A DNA stretch of 64,000 bases from CALBPI01 sp038529355 (lineage in GTDB: Bacteria; Pseudomonadota; Gammaproteobacteria; Steroidobacterales; Woeseiaceae): contig JBCBDU010000004.1 of assembly GCA_038529355.1 (NCBI GenBank), positions 62,001 to 126,000 on the forward strand, given 5' to 3'. Every line of letters begins with the position of its first letter. The stretch's first letter is position 1. The notes under the pieces were generated by a model. It was not told the origin of the DNA, made no database searches, and was given only the letters and a program-made list of their open reading frames with translations. A program made the translations under genes and the position numbers. Of this stretch, positions 35,048 to 43,584 are shown one piece after another.

Positions 35048-38000
35048 TCAGTCGAGCGCGGCGCGAGCATTCAGGAACAGGCGTAGCCACGGCGCGTCTT
35101 CCCCCCAGCCATCAGGCCGCCAACTGTGCTGCACGCTGCGCACGACACGCTCGGGGTGCGGCATGCTGATCGCGACCCGCCCATCGGCGCTGGTCAACAT
35201 CGCAACAGCGTCTTCGGAGCCATTCGGGTTGGCAGGGTAGCGCTGCGCAAGCGCGCCGCGTCCATCCACATAACGCGCTGCGATTTTGCAATCAGCGCTC
35301 GTCTTGCCGCTCACGAACTGCGCCCTGCCCTCCGCATGCGACACGACGACCGGCAGTCGGGCACCCGCCATTTGATCGAACCAGGGTCCGCCCGCCGCAA
35401 ACACTTCGACCTGCGACAGACGCGCCTCGAATTGTGCCGAGCGGTTGTGCCCAAAACGTGGCCACGCCTCACTGCCAGGAATCAGCGCCGTCAGTTGCGA
35501 CAGCATCTGGCAACCATTGCAGACGCCTAACGTTAACGTATCGGAGCGTTGGAAGAATGCCGCGAAAGCATCGGTCAATGCCGGCACGTACAGAATCGAC
35601 TTGGCCCAACCGCCACCGGCGCCCAACACATCGCCATAGGAGAAACCACCGCACGCTGCCAGCGCCTGAAAATCTGCCAAATCAACGCGGCCGTGCTCAA
35701 TGTCACTCATATGCACATCGACGGCATCAAAACCGGCCGCGACGAACGCCGCTGCCATTTCACGCTGACTGTTAACACCTTGCTCACGCACAATCGCAAC
35801 GTTCGGTTTGGCGCCACGAATGATGCGCGGGGCACCGATCTCGAAGGGCACATACGCACCTAGCCCCGGATCGCCATCATCAGCGATTGACTCGTAAGCC
35901 TCGGCCGCCGTTGTCGGGTTGTCGCGCAGCGCTTGCATCCGGAAACTGGTTTCTGACCAGCGCAGTTGCAGATCGCGTCGCGCGCGCTCGAAAACGACCT
36001 CACCCTGCGCACGCAAAGTCAGCGCCGGTGTTTGTTGCAGGCCACCGAGCACATGGCAACACGCGCCCAGTCCATGCGCGCGCAGTACGTCCATCGCCGC
36101 TTGCGCATCGCGCACCTGCAACACAGCGCCGGGCGCCTCATTGAATAGCCACGTCAACGCATCGCCAATGGCGGTCGGCACGGTCAGATCCAGGCCCAGA
36201 CGCGCCGCAAACAGCATCTCGCACAGGCTGACAAAAAAGCCGCCATCACCGCGGTCGTGATAGGCCAATACAAGCTCGCTGTCGCGCAGCTCGCGCATGG
36301 CTGCAACCAATCCACGCAGCGCGTGCGCGGAAATCAGGTCTGCACAGGCCCCACCCTGGCGCTGCCACACCTGCGCCAGCGCGCTGCGACCCAGCCCCGA
36401 TGCTGCACTGCCAAGGTCAATGCTGAGCAGCGCGCTGCCGGCAACATTGCGCAGCTCGGGCGTCAACGTGCGCCGCACATCGCCGACTGGCGCGAATGCC
36501 GTCACGACCAGCGACACCGGTGCGGTGACACTGCGTGACTCGCCGTCGTGCTGCCACGATGTATGCATTGACAAAGAGTCCTTGCCAACAGGTACCGCAA
36601 TGCCGAGCTCGGGACACAGCTCGCGCCCGACCACATGGACCGCATCAAATAACGCGGCATCTTCGCCAGGCTGGCCGGCCGCAGCCATCCAGTTCGCGGA
36701 CAACTTAATGTCGCCGATCGCGCGGACGTCGGCCGCTATGATGTTGGTGATCGCCTCGGCAATTGCCAGACGGGCTGCAGCAGCAGGCGCCTCGCAAGCA
36801 ACCGGCGTACGCTCACCCATCGCCATCGCCTCGCCGGCGAATGCCGTATGCGACGCTGCGGTCACCGCGACATCGGCAACCGGTATCTGCCAGCGCCCAA
36901 CGAGTTGGTCACGGCAGGTGTTGCCACCGACGGTTCGATCGCCGATATGAATCAGGAAACTTTTGTCAGCAACGCATGGCAATGCGAGCACGCGATGCCA
37001 GGCATCATCCAGCGACACGTCGGAAAAGTCATCGCTGCCCGTTGAACGTTCAGTGCGCTGCACATCGCGCAGCAATTTCGGCGTATTGCCAAGCAGCAAC
37101 GACATCGGCAGATCGACGGGTGGCCGCGGCGATCCGGCATCGTGCACGACGATGTCTGGCGCCTGTTGCAACACACCCAACTCGGCGAACGGGCAGCGTT
37201 CACGCTCACAGATAGCGCGGAACGCCGCGAGTCGATCCGGCTCGATCAGCAGCACATAGCGCTCCTGGGATTCGTTGCACCACAGCTCCATCGGGCTCAT
37301 CGACGGCTCATCGCTGGGCACCTGATCCAGATCGAAAATGCCGCCCAGCGCGGAATGATCGACGGCTTCGGGCACAGCGTTCGACAAGCCACCTGCCCCC
37401 ACATCGTGAATCAACGCAATCGGGTTATCGGCAGCCAGCGCCCGACACTGGTCGATGACCGCCTGCGCGCGCCGCTGCATTTCCGGATTGCCACGTTGCA
37501 CCGAAGCAAAATCCAGCGCCGCGTCACTGGCCCCGCTGCTAACGCTGGATGCGGCGCCGCCGCCCAGTCCGATCAGCATTGCCGGCCCGCCCAGCACCAC
37601 CAACACACTGCCCGGCTCTACATCGCGCTTCAGTGCGTGCTCGCGGTGTACGTTGCCAAGCCCGCCGGCAATCATGATCGGCTTGTGATAGCCCCACCAG
37701 CGATCAGGCGTCTCGCGCGCTGCAACGAACGTGCGAAAGTAGCCGCCCAGATTCGGCCGGCCGAATTCGTTATTGAACGCAGCCGCGCCCAGCGGACCTT
37801 GCGTCATGATTTCGAACGACGAAACGATGCGCTCGGGCTTGCCAATGGCGTGTTCCCACGGTTGCGGCCAATCAGGCACCTGCAAATCCGAGACACTGAA
37901 ACCAACCAGACCTGCCTTCGGCGTGGCACCCAAACCGGTTGCCCCTTCATCGCGAATCTCGCCACCGGCGCCAGTTGCAGCGCCGGCAAATGGCGCAATC

Positions 38001-38911
38001 GCCGTTGGATGATTGTGGGTTTCGACCTTGATCGCGATATCGAGCGGGCCGTCTACTAACGTATAGCGACCATCGCTGCCAACCGTCAATGTGCCGACGT
38101 CCGGCCCGGCCAAAACGGCCGCGTTGTCGGAGTAGGCACTGACGACGCCGTCGGGCGATTGCGTGGTCGTATTGCGGATCATTGCAAACAGCGACTCCGC
38201 TTGCGGCTGCCCTTCGATGCGCCAGTCGGCATTGAAAATCTTGTGCCGGCAATGCTCGGAATTGGCCTGCGCGAACATCATCAGTTCTGTATCGGTGGGG
38301 TCGCGGTGCAAGGCTGAAAACTCGCGCGCAAGATAGTCGATTTCCGCCTCCGACAACGCAAGGCCCAGCGTTTGGTTGGCTTGCGCCAGCGCAGCGGTCG
38401 GATCATCGCCCAGCGCTATTTCGTGCAACGTCTTTTGGGGCACGGCACCGAACAGCGCACTGGCTGCGGCACCGGGCGCAAAACTGCTTTGGGTCATGCG
38501 ATCAAACAGCAGCGGCGCAAGCGCGGCCAACTGCGCAGCATCAACACCATCGATTCGAAAACGGGTCAGGCGCTCCACGCGCACGACAGGGTGCAGACCG
38601 CAACGATGCACGATGTCCGTTGCTTTACTTGACCAGGGTGAAATCGTCCCCGGACGTGGTCCGACGTCAACGCAACCCGTCTCGTCCCACAGCGTATGAG
38701 CGCGCTTGTCACACAGCACATCGCGCAGCGTCGTAGACAGCTGTGCATCCGGCGTCTCGCTGAACGCGACCAAAAACACCGTCTGCGCGGCGACCGATTC
38801 GACGCCGGCATTAGCGGCCTGCAATCGGGCCTTTAACTGCTCGACCTGAAACGGGGTCAGCGCGTCATCGCCAGGGAAAATCTCGAATGCGTAAGCTGCT
38901 TGCTGTGCCAT
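35048..38911 (-). CDS. purL: Phosphoribosylformylglycinamidine synthase
   Basis: 1287 residues, the large single-chain PurL typical of gammaproteobacteria (E. coli 1295). Order: N-terminal domain, linker, two PurM-like halves (DVGAGGLSNAVPEAVDHS in the first) and a C-terminal glutaminase with the nucleophile in GVCNGCQMLSQL and a late SMPHPERVVRS. It carries out the fourth purine step. Single gene, 60 bases downstream of the DUF1820 stop. Confidence 0.97.
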   Translation of the reverse strand: MAQQAAYAFEIFPGDDALTPFQVEQLKARLQAANAGVESVAAQTVFLVAFSETPDAQLSTTLRDVLCDKRAHTLWDETGCVDVGPRPGTISPWSSKATDIVHRCGLHPVVRVERLTRFRIDGVDAAQLAALAPLLFDRMTQSSFAPGAAASALFGAVPQKTLHEIALGDDPTAALAQANQTLGLALSEAEIDYLAREFSALHRDPTDTELMMFAQANSEHCRHKIFNADWRIEGQPQAESLFAMIRNTTTQSPDGVVSAYSDNAAVLAGPDVGTLTVGSDGRYTLVDGPLDIAIKVETHNHPTAIAPFAGAATGAGGEIRDEGATGLGATPKAGLVGFSVSDLQVPDWPQPWEHAIGKPERIVSSFEIMTQGPLGAAAFNNEFGRPNLGGYFRTFVAARETPDRWWGYHKPIMIAGGLGNVHREHALKRDVEPGSVLVVLGGPAMLIGLGGGAASSVSSGASDAALDFASVQRGNPEMQRRAQAVIDQCRALAADNPIALIHDVGAGGLSNAVPEAVDHSALGGIFDLDQVPSDEPSMSPMELWCNESQERYVLLIEPDRLAAFRAICERERCPFAELGVLQQAPDIVVHDAGSPRPPVDLPMSLLLGNTPKLLRDVQRTERSTGSDDFSDVSLDDAWHRVLALPCVADKSFLIHIGDRTVGGNTCRDQLVGRWQIPVADVAVTAASHTAFAGEAMAMGERTPVACEAPAAAARLAIAEAITNIIAADVRAIGDIKLSANWMAAAGQPGEDAALFDAVHVVGRELCPELGIAVPVGKDSLSMHTSWQHDGESRSVTAPVSLVVTAFAPVGDVRRTLTPELRNVAGSALLSIDLGSAASGLGRSALAQVWQRQGGACADLISAHALRGLVAAMRELRDSELVLAYHDRGDGGFFVSLCEMLFAARLGLDLTVPTAIGDALTWLFNEAPGAVLQVRDAQAAMDVLRAHGLGACCHVLGGLQQTPALTLRAQGEVVFERARRDLQLRWSETSFRMQALRDNPTTAAEAYESIADDGDPGLGAYVPFEIGAPRIIRGAKPNVAIVREQGVNSQREMAAAFVAAGFDAVDVHMSDIEHGRVDLADFQALAACGGFSYGDVLGAGGGWAKSILYVPALTDAFAAFFQRSDTLTLGVCNGCQMLSQLTALIPGSEAWPRFGHNRSAQFEARLSQVEVFAAGGPWFDQMAGARLPVVVSHAEGRAQFVSGKTSADCKIAARYVDGRGALAQRYPANPNGSEDAVAMLTSADGRVAISMPHPERVVRSVQHSWRPDGWGEDAPWLRLFLNARAALD

Positions 38912-38971
38912 TGCCGCCGCGCTGCCGGAGTTGTGGAACGCGGATGATACCCGCCGTCGCAGCGCGCGTCT

Positions 38972-39295
38972 CTAGTCTGGCTTCACCGGCGGAAACGCTG
39001 GCGACGGAAACGGCGTGACATTGTCGCCCTTGAACTGGCTGATCTTGCTGACACCCTGCTTGTCGACCTCATCAATGCGCAATACCGAGTGCAGCGGGAT
39101 GAACGTGGTTGAAACGCCGGCAAACTCGGCCTTGATTTTTTCCTCGCTGGGATCAACGACAACGGACGTGCGCTCGCCGAATTTCAGACCCGAGACCTCG
39201 AGAAACCCGAACAGGGCACCCTGATTTACGCTTTCGGCATAAACCTCGTAGACTTTGCCCTGATTGACAAAAGCGATCCGAAACAGTGTTTTCAT
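38972..39295 (-). CDS. DUF1820 family protein
   Basis: About 107 residues from the ATG at 39295; a GTG five codons upstream is an alternative. The family pattern is plain: IAFVNQGKVYEVYAESV, FGERTSVVVDPSEEK and IPLHSVLRIDEV. It has no signal peptide or membrane helix. Function is unknown; it is widespread in gammaproteobacteria. A likely promoter (TTGAAC-17-AATTAT) lies just upstream, so purL downstream could be read from it. Confidence 0.88.
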   Translation of the reverse strand: MKTLFRIAFVNQGKVYEVYAESVNQGALFGFLEVSGLKFGERTSVVVDPSEEKIKAEFAGVSTTFIPLHSVLRIDEVDKQGVSKISQFKGDNVTPFPSPAFPPVKPD

Positions 39296-39321
39296 CTTGG
39301 TCCACTCCACGACATGTGTCG

Positions 39322-39350
39322 ATAATTGGAGACATTTGTTGACGGTTCAA
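39322..39350 (-). promoter_or_regulatory. Predicted sigma70 promoter for the DUF1820 gene
   Basis: On the minus strand TTGAAC (39345-39350) and AATTAT (39322-39327) are 17 bases apart, about 27 bases before the ATG at 39295. Inverted arms CGACA-TG-TGTCG at 39310-39321 fall around the expected start of transcription. Consensus match only. Confidence 0.4.
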
Positions 39351-39478
39351 GCGCCTGAGCGCACTTTTTTGGGTCATGCGGTTATGTAAATGTGATCAAA
39401 TACCGACGAGCCATGCGGGTTTTGCGGATAATCACGGCCTATAACATCGAACGGTAAACTCGAGGATCGACCTGCGGT

Positions 39479-40708
39479 ATGCAGCTTACGTTACAAGTCA
39501 CCAATTCCATGCGCGATCAGCTCGGCGAGCAGTTCGAACATGTGTTCACCAGCAAGGGTGGCACAATTGGGCGCGCGCCACACAACGATTGGGTCCTGCC
39601 GGATCCAAAGCGTTTCGTGTCGAGCGTGCACGCCAGCATCGAAGCACGTGATGGTGGTTTCTATCTGGTCGATACCAGCATGAATGGCGTCTACGTGGAC
39701 GGCAGCAGCACGCCGCTGGGCCCAACCGCACCACAACGCCTGACCAACGGTCTTAAGCTGCGGATGGGCAACTACCGCATGCGTGTTGTACACGTCGACG
39801 CCAACCTCAACAGTCAGCAGCAAACGCTGATGAGCGCCGATTTCTTCGAAGACGCAGCTAACCCCGAGCCATCCGCGGAACTGTCGATCGAGCTGTTGGT
39901 CGAGGATGACATCGCGGACAGCATTGACCTGGAAGAACTGCTCGATGACCGGATCGCCTCCGCCAACATGTCGATGTTGACGCAGTCACCGCTGCGCGAG
40001 AATGCGCCCGCAGCAGATGTTCTGGAAGAACTGTCAGAAAGCACACAGCCGCATACGGCAACGGTACATCGATTGCCCGGCGCACGGCGCAAGGCCGATG
40101 TTACCGGCGAGCGACGTGACGTTGCGACCTATCGAGCACTGTTAAAAGGCCTGGGCCTGGATCCGGCAACCTTCGAGGCACGCAATCCGAACGATGTGGC
40201 GTTCGCCATTGGCCAGTGCCTGCGCGCCAGTATCCAGGGTGTCAAGGCAATGAAGGCTGCGCGTGCGCGCGGCCGCCAGTCACTGGACGTTGCGCCGACC
40301 CAGCAAGACGTTGATGACCTGACGCCGACCGACATCACCGAAGACATCGCCGACTTGCTGCTGGGTCGCGGCCAGATTCATCGTAAGCCGGCTGAGAATA
40401 TTGCCGACGATGTGCGCGCACTGATGCAGCACCAGCTTGCCATGCGCGAATCGGCTGCTGCCGCCACCAACGAATTTCTCGATCAGCTGGAGCCTGATGC
40501 GCTGCAAGACAAGCTGACGGAGCTTGGCGGTGGCAAGGGTCTGTTCACGGCCTCGAAGAAGGCCAGTTTGTGGGATCAGTACTGCCGCTATTTTGAAGTG
40601 ATCGCGATGCGCGATGACAATCAGCTACCGGCTTTCATCCGCGAGGAGATGGCGCGCGCGTACACGGCACGCCTGCAAACGCTGGCCAGCGCAGAACACG
40701 ACGACTAG
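39479..40708 (+). CDS. Type VI secretion-type FHA protein (TagH-like), orphan
   Basis: 409 residues. The N-terminal FHA domain (about 25-100) has the phosphothreonine-binding residues: GRAPHND, FVSSVHASIE and MNGVYVDG. A variable acidic middle follows. The last ~190 residues resemble the T6SS FHA C-terminal domain (LTELGGGKGLFTASKKASLWDQY, then EEMARAYTARL). TagH/Fha proteins regulate type VI secretion after phosphorylation by PpkA. No other T6SS gene lies in the window. A Ser/Thr kinase is encoded at 24029-25336; any link is speculative. Confidence 0.8.
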   Translation: MQLTLQVTNSMRDQLGEQFEHVFTSKGGTIGRAPHNDWVLPDPKRFVSSVHASIEARDGGFYLVDTSMNGVYVDGSSTPLGPTAPQRLTNGLKLRMGNYRMRVVHVDANLNSQQQTLMSADFFEDAANPEPSAELSIELLVEDDIADSIDLEELLDDRIASANMSMLTQSPLRENAPAADVLEELSESTQPHTATVHRLPGARRKADVTGERRDVATYRALLKGLGLDPATFEARNPNDVAFAIGQCLRASIQGVKAMKAARARGRQSLDVAPTQQDVDDLTPTDITEDIADLLLGRGQIHRKPAENIADDVRALMQHQLAMRESAAAATNEFLDQLEPDALQDKLTELGGGKGLFTASKKASLWDQYCRYFEVIAMRDDNQLPAFIREEMARAYTARLQTLASAEHDD

Positions 40709-40735
40709 CGCCCCGACCCGCGGCCGGCGTACGAA

Positions 40736-41092
40736 TCAGCGCTGCGCAACGGCGCTCTGAAGCCCCTCAGACAACTCGCGACGATGCTCGGCACGAGCGC
40801 GGCGTACGTGCTGACGGCAAGACGCCACATGCTGAGTGGCATGCGCCGAGTTCGAGCGTTGCCGCTCGGCGATGTACAGATTCTGATTCTCCGACATGCC
40901 TGGCAAAACATTGTCCGCACGCGCTTGTTCCGCGAACCGGTTCTCCTGGAACGCACTCGCATGAGTGCCAAGATAATCATCGCCGCCACACAGCGCGTTT
41001 GACTGCAACGACGGATCGGATGCGCAACCGCTGACAGCCGCAATGATTGCGGTGATTGCTAGCGCGATATACGGGTTTGGACGGTTGGACAT
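40736..41092 (-). CDS. Small hypothetical lipoprotein
   Basis: 118 residues. AGGAG lies eight bases before the ATG at 41092. The signal peptide ends in AAVSGCAS, a lipobox with Cys23. The mature part is hydrophilic and rich in Arg, Gln and His, with no recognisable domain. It converges with the FHA gene (27 bases apart). I do not recognise the family. The good ribosome site and lipobox argue for a real gene. Confidence 0.65.
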   Translation of the reverse strand: MSNRPNPYIALAITAIIAAVSGCASDPSLQSNALCGGDDYLGTHASAFQENRFAEQARADNVLPGMSENQNLYIAERQRSNSAHATQHVASCRQHVRRARAEHRRELSEGLQSAVAQR

Positions 41093-41382
41093 AGCACGTT
41101 CTCCTACCAGATATTTTCCCTTAATTGGAGTTTCATCTTACCTCGGTTCAAACGTTTTGAGTCGATAATGAGAACGGCTTACTCGATCCTTAATAGCCGA
41201 TTTCCGGAACGACCGTTTGACGCGCAACTGCACCACAGATGCACCAGCACACCTCAAGTAACACGCATAACTTTATGAAAAATAATATTTTTTAGGATCA
41301 ATCTAGAACCTGCATCACCAATCGCCGCCAACTGACTGGTTTGCGCTGCGGCCTCGAATCGGTACTAGCTTAGCGAAAACAA

Positions 41383-41416
41383 AAAGACCGTAAAGCATTG
41401 ATACCTAAAGGTCTTT
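41383..41416 (-). terminator. Weak terminator-like hairpin
   Basis: AAAGACC (41410-41416 read on minus) pairs with GGTCTTT (41383-41389) across a 20-base loop, followed on the minus strand by TTGTTTTC. The loop is long, so stability is doubtful. It lies after the tRNA-like element. The stretch 41093-41382 is otherwise empty: no gene, with an AT-rich patch at 41274-41300. Confidence 0.35.
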
Positions 41417-41455
41417 ATTGGGCCGCCCCAAACCTCGCGGCATCGACAGCGGTGT

Positions 41456-41605
41456 TGGCGGAGAGAGGGACTACGCATCCCGCCGCTAGCGCGACGGCAT
41501 GCGCTCCTCAAGGGAGCCGCTCGCACCCTCGGTGCTGCGCGTTTCCTACGGCGCTGGCGCGCCTTCGGATCGAACCCGGGAGGGCTCATCCACACCGCTC
41601 TCTCC
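41456..41605 (-). repeat. tRNA-like palindromic element beside tRNA-Ser
   Basis: Read on the minus strand, this 150-base stretch starts GGAGAGA and ends TCTCTCCGCCA, exactly the acceptor-stem halves, discriminator base and CCA of the neighbouring tRNA-Ser. It also has a T-loop-like GGGTTCGATCC, but near the 5' end where a real tRNA would not have it, and no anticodon arm. AGCGGTGT inside the 5' end is matched by ACACCGCT just beyond the 3' end (41448-41455). The interior contains several GC-rich inverted segments. It is not a functional tRNA; a decayed duplicate or mobile repeat using the tRNA ends is possible. Confidence 0.5.
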
Positions 41606-41612
41606 TTCGCAC

Positions 41613-41640
41613 ACAAAAAAGGCCCCAGCGGGGCCCTTCT
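41613..41640 (-). terminator. Rho-independent terminator of tRNA-Ser
   Basis: On the minus strand AAGGGCCCCGCTGGGGCCTT forms a strong GC stem with a short loop and is followed by a T-run (41615-41620). It begins about seven bases after the tRNA CCA end. Confidence 0.8.
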
Positions 41641-41646
41641 TGTGTG

Positions 41647-41737
41647 TGGCGGAGAGAGAGGGATTCGAACCCTCGGTACGGTATCACCGCACACTCGCTT
41701 TCCAGGCGAGCACCTTAAACCACTCAGCCATCTCTCC
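41647..41737 (-). tRNA. tRNA-Ser(GGA)
   Basis: 91 bases including an encoded CCA. The acceptor stem is GGAGAGA/TCTCTCC, the anticodon stem CTCGC/GCGAG enclosing CTGGAAA, giving anticodon GGA (codons UCC/UCU). A long variable arm (GTGCGGTGATACCGTAC) marks a class II tRNA, and the T-loop is GGTTCGAATCC. A terminator follows directly. Confidence 0.95.
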
Positions 41738-41787
41738 AATTGTTAATTCGACCGGTACGCGTCGTTACCGGCATCGCTCGTTGGGGG

Positions 41788-42051
41788 TCAGTTACCGGCA
41801 GCAGTATCCTCATCAAAATACCGCGGCGGCTTTTCCAGGCAACGTCGCCCCACGTCCGGTGGTGTCGACGATACCGGAATCTGCAAGCGTTCGTCTTCGG
41901 GTAACGGATCGAGGCTGTCCGGCACCGCAATAGGCGCAATCTGGCGCACGTTAACGTAGTCGCTGCGCTCTTCGCAGGCGGCCGGCGTCATACACCCGCT
42001 GGTCATCACCGCGGCCGCGCTTACCACTATCGATACTGTCAGTCTGATCAT
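41788..42051 (-). CDS. Small lipoprotein downstream of dapA (BamC position)
   Basis: 87 residues. The signal peptide ends in MTSGCMTP, a lipobox with Cys20. The mature 68 residues are Pro/Asp-rich (IAPIAVPDSLDPLPEDE) with two further cysteines (26 and 71). Its ATG overlaps the dapA stop by one base (TAATG), so it is coupled to dapA. In many gammaproteobacteria the gene in this position is bamC, encoding a much larger lipoprotein whose unstructured N-terminus lies on BamD. This could be a reduced BamC or an unrelated protein; I cannot decide. Confidence 0.75.
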   Translation of the reverse strand: MIRLTVSIVVSAAAVMTSGCMTPAACEERSDYVNVRQIAPIAVPDSLDPLPEDERLQIPVSSTPPDVGRRCLEKPPRYFDEDTAAGN

Positions 42052-42926
42052 TACAATAAATCCGCGTTTTTCAACGCTGTTATAAGTTGAGTATGGTGCG
42101 TCGCATCCAGAACTGCCAGTGGCGAGCGTATCGAGCCGTCACCGTAGCCGAGCTGTTGCAACGCCCATTTCACCGGTATGGGGTTCGACTCCACAAACAT
42201 CGCCTCGTTCAATGCCGCTAGACGGGCATCGATCAACCGCGCCGATTTGCGATCGCCAGCGGCACACATCTGGCACAGCTGCACCATCAGCGCAGGGGCC
42301 ACATTGGCCGTTACCGACACAACGCCATGGCCACCACGCAGCATGAACTCGCAGCCGGTAAAATCATCGCCACTGAAATACAGAAAACCTTCCGGACACA
42401 CCGATTGCAGCTCGGCCAATCGGTCAAGGTCGCCGGTAGCATCCTTGATTGCCACGACGTTCGGATGCTCGGCCAGCACCGCAACGCTATCGGCTGCAAG
42501 GTCTGCCACCGTCCGACCGGGCACGTTATACAGCATCACCGGCTTGCTGACGACGTCAGCAACTGCATGGAAATGCGTGATCATGCCGCGTTGCGGTGGC
42601 TTGTTGTAATACGGCGCCACCAGCAGGAAACCGTCGACGCCGGCAACATCGGTGGCTTTGGACAGCGCAACCGTTTGCGCAGTGGAGTTTGAACCGGTGC
42701 CAGCGATCAGGTGCATGCGCCCATCGATCATCTCAACACTGCGATGGATCAGCTCGGCGTGCTCGGTGGCCGTCAACGTCGCCGACTCGCCGGTGGTGCC
42801 ACCTACTACGATACCGCTCGTGCCGGCCGCCGCATGTAGCTCGATGAGCCGCTTCAGCGCTGCGTAATCGATGCCGCCGCCGTCCACAAACGGTGTGATG
42901 ATGGCAACGATACTGCCGCTAAACAT
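42051..42926 (-). CDS. dapA: 4-hydroxy-tetrahydrodipicolinate synthase
   Basis: 291 residues from ATG at 42926. The Schiff-base Lys161 (VAIKDATGD) and Tyr133 (YNVPGRT) have the same numbers as in E. coli, and GGTTGES is the Thr/Ser motif. It condenses pyruvate with aspartate semialdehyde, the first dedicated step to lysine/diaminopimelate. It is divergent from gcvR across 116 bases, as in E. coli. Confidence 0.97.
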   Translation of the reverse strand: MFSGSIVAIITPFVDGGGIDYAALKRLIELHAAAGTSGIVVGGTTGESATLTATEHAELIHRSVEMIDGRMHLIAGTGSNSTAQTVALSKATDVAGVDGFLLVAPYYNKPPQRGMITHFHAVADVVSKPVMLYNVPGRTVADLAADSVAVLAEHPNVVAIKDATGDLDRLAELQSVCPEGFLYFSGDDFTGCEFMLRGGHGVVSVTANVAPALMVQLCQMCAAGDRKSARLIDARLAALNEAMFVESNPIPVKWALQQLGYGDGSIRSPLAVLDATHHTQLITALKNADLL

Positions 42927-43042
42927 GCCTGACTCCAGATTCAAAGCCCGCAGAGTGTAATCGCTGCCAACGCTTCGCGGCAAGCGTCAAACTGCGTACA
43001 ATGGACCCGTCTGGCACAGTCGACTTGCGAGCGTTAGCGCTT

Positions 43043-43573
43043 ATGTCACAACTCATTGTCATCTCCGCCGTTGGCGCCGATCGCACCGGCGTTGTGCACG
43101 ACCTGTCGCAGGTGGTGCTCAAGCACGAAGGCAATATCCTGGAAAGCCGGATGGCAACGCTGGGCAGCGAGTTCGCGATGCTGCTACTGGTGTCCGGCCA
43201 TTGGCATACCATCGGCAGATTGGAAAAGGCGCTGGATGCATTCGCCGACGACAGCGGCCTGACCGTCAACGTGCGGCAGACCAGCGAACGCAAGGACGCA
43301 CAGCCGCGCGTACCATACGCCGTCGACCTGGTCTGCCTCGATCAGGAAGGCATCGTGTTCAACCTATCAGGTTTTTTCAGCGCCAGACACGTCGAGATCG
43401 GCGAGCTTAATACGCGCAGCTATCCGGCAGCACACACTGGCGCACCGATGTTCAGCGTTCAAGCCACCGTGCACATGCCTGCCACGTTGCCGATCGCACA
43501 ATTGCGCGACGAATTCATGCAATTCTGCGACCATATGAACATCGACGGCATTCTCGAACCGATCAAGATATAA
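43043..43573 (+). CDS. gcvR: Glycine cleavage system transcriptional repressor GcvR
   Basis: 176 residues from ATG at 43043. Two ACT domains: the first from SQLIVISAVGADRTGVVHDLS, the second from YAVDLVCLDQEGIVFNLSGFF. GcvR binds GcvA and, without glycine, represses gcvTHP. The order dapA/gcvR/bcp/bepA fits. A TACAAT at 42996-43001 is a possible -10 element. Confidence 0.9.
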   Translation: MSQLIVISAVGADRTGVVHDLSQVVLKHEGNILESRMATLGSEFAMLLLVSGHWHTIGRLEKALDAFADDSGLTVNVRQTSERKDAQPRVPYAVDLVCLDQEGIVFNLSGFFSARHVEIGELNTRSYPAAHTGAPMFSVQATVHMPATLPIAQLRDEFMQFCDHMNIDGILEPIKI

Positions 43574-43584
43574 GGACAACACCG

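Noticed and set aside
37142..38059. 305-codon plus-strand frame inside purL
   Set aside because: Antisense to conserved PurL motifs; composition typical of a shadow frame.
41452..41610. Second tRNA-Ser gene
   Set aside because: Ends match a tRNA acceptor stem and CCA, but no anticodon arm or D arm forms, and the T-loop motif is misplaced.
41365..41739. Open frames over tRNA-Ser and the neighbouring element
   Set aside because: They run through a tRNA gene and a terminator on either strand and cannot be real genes.
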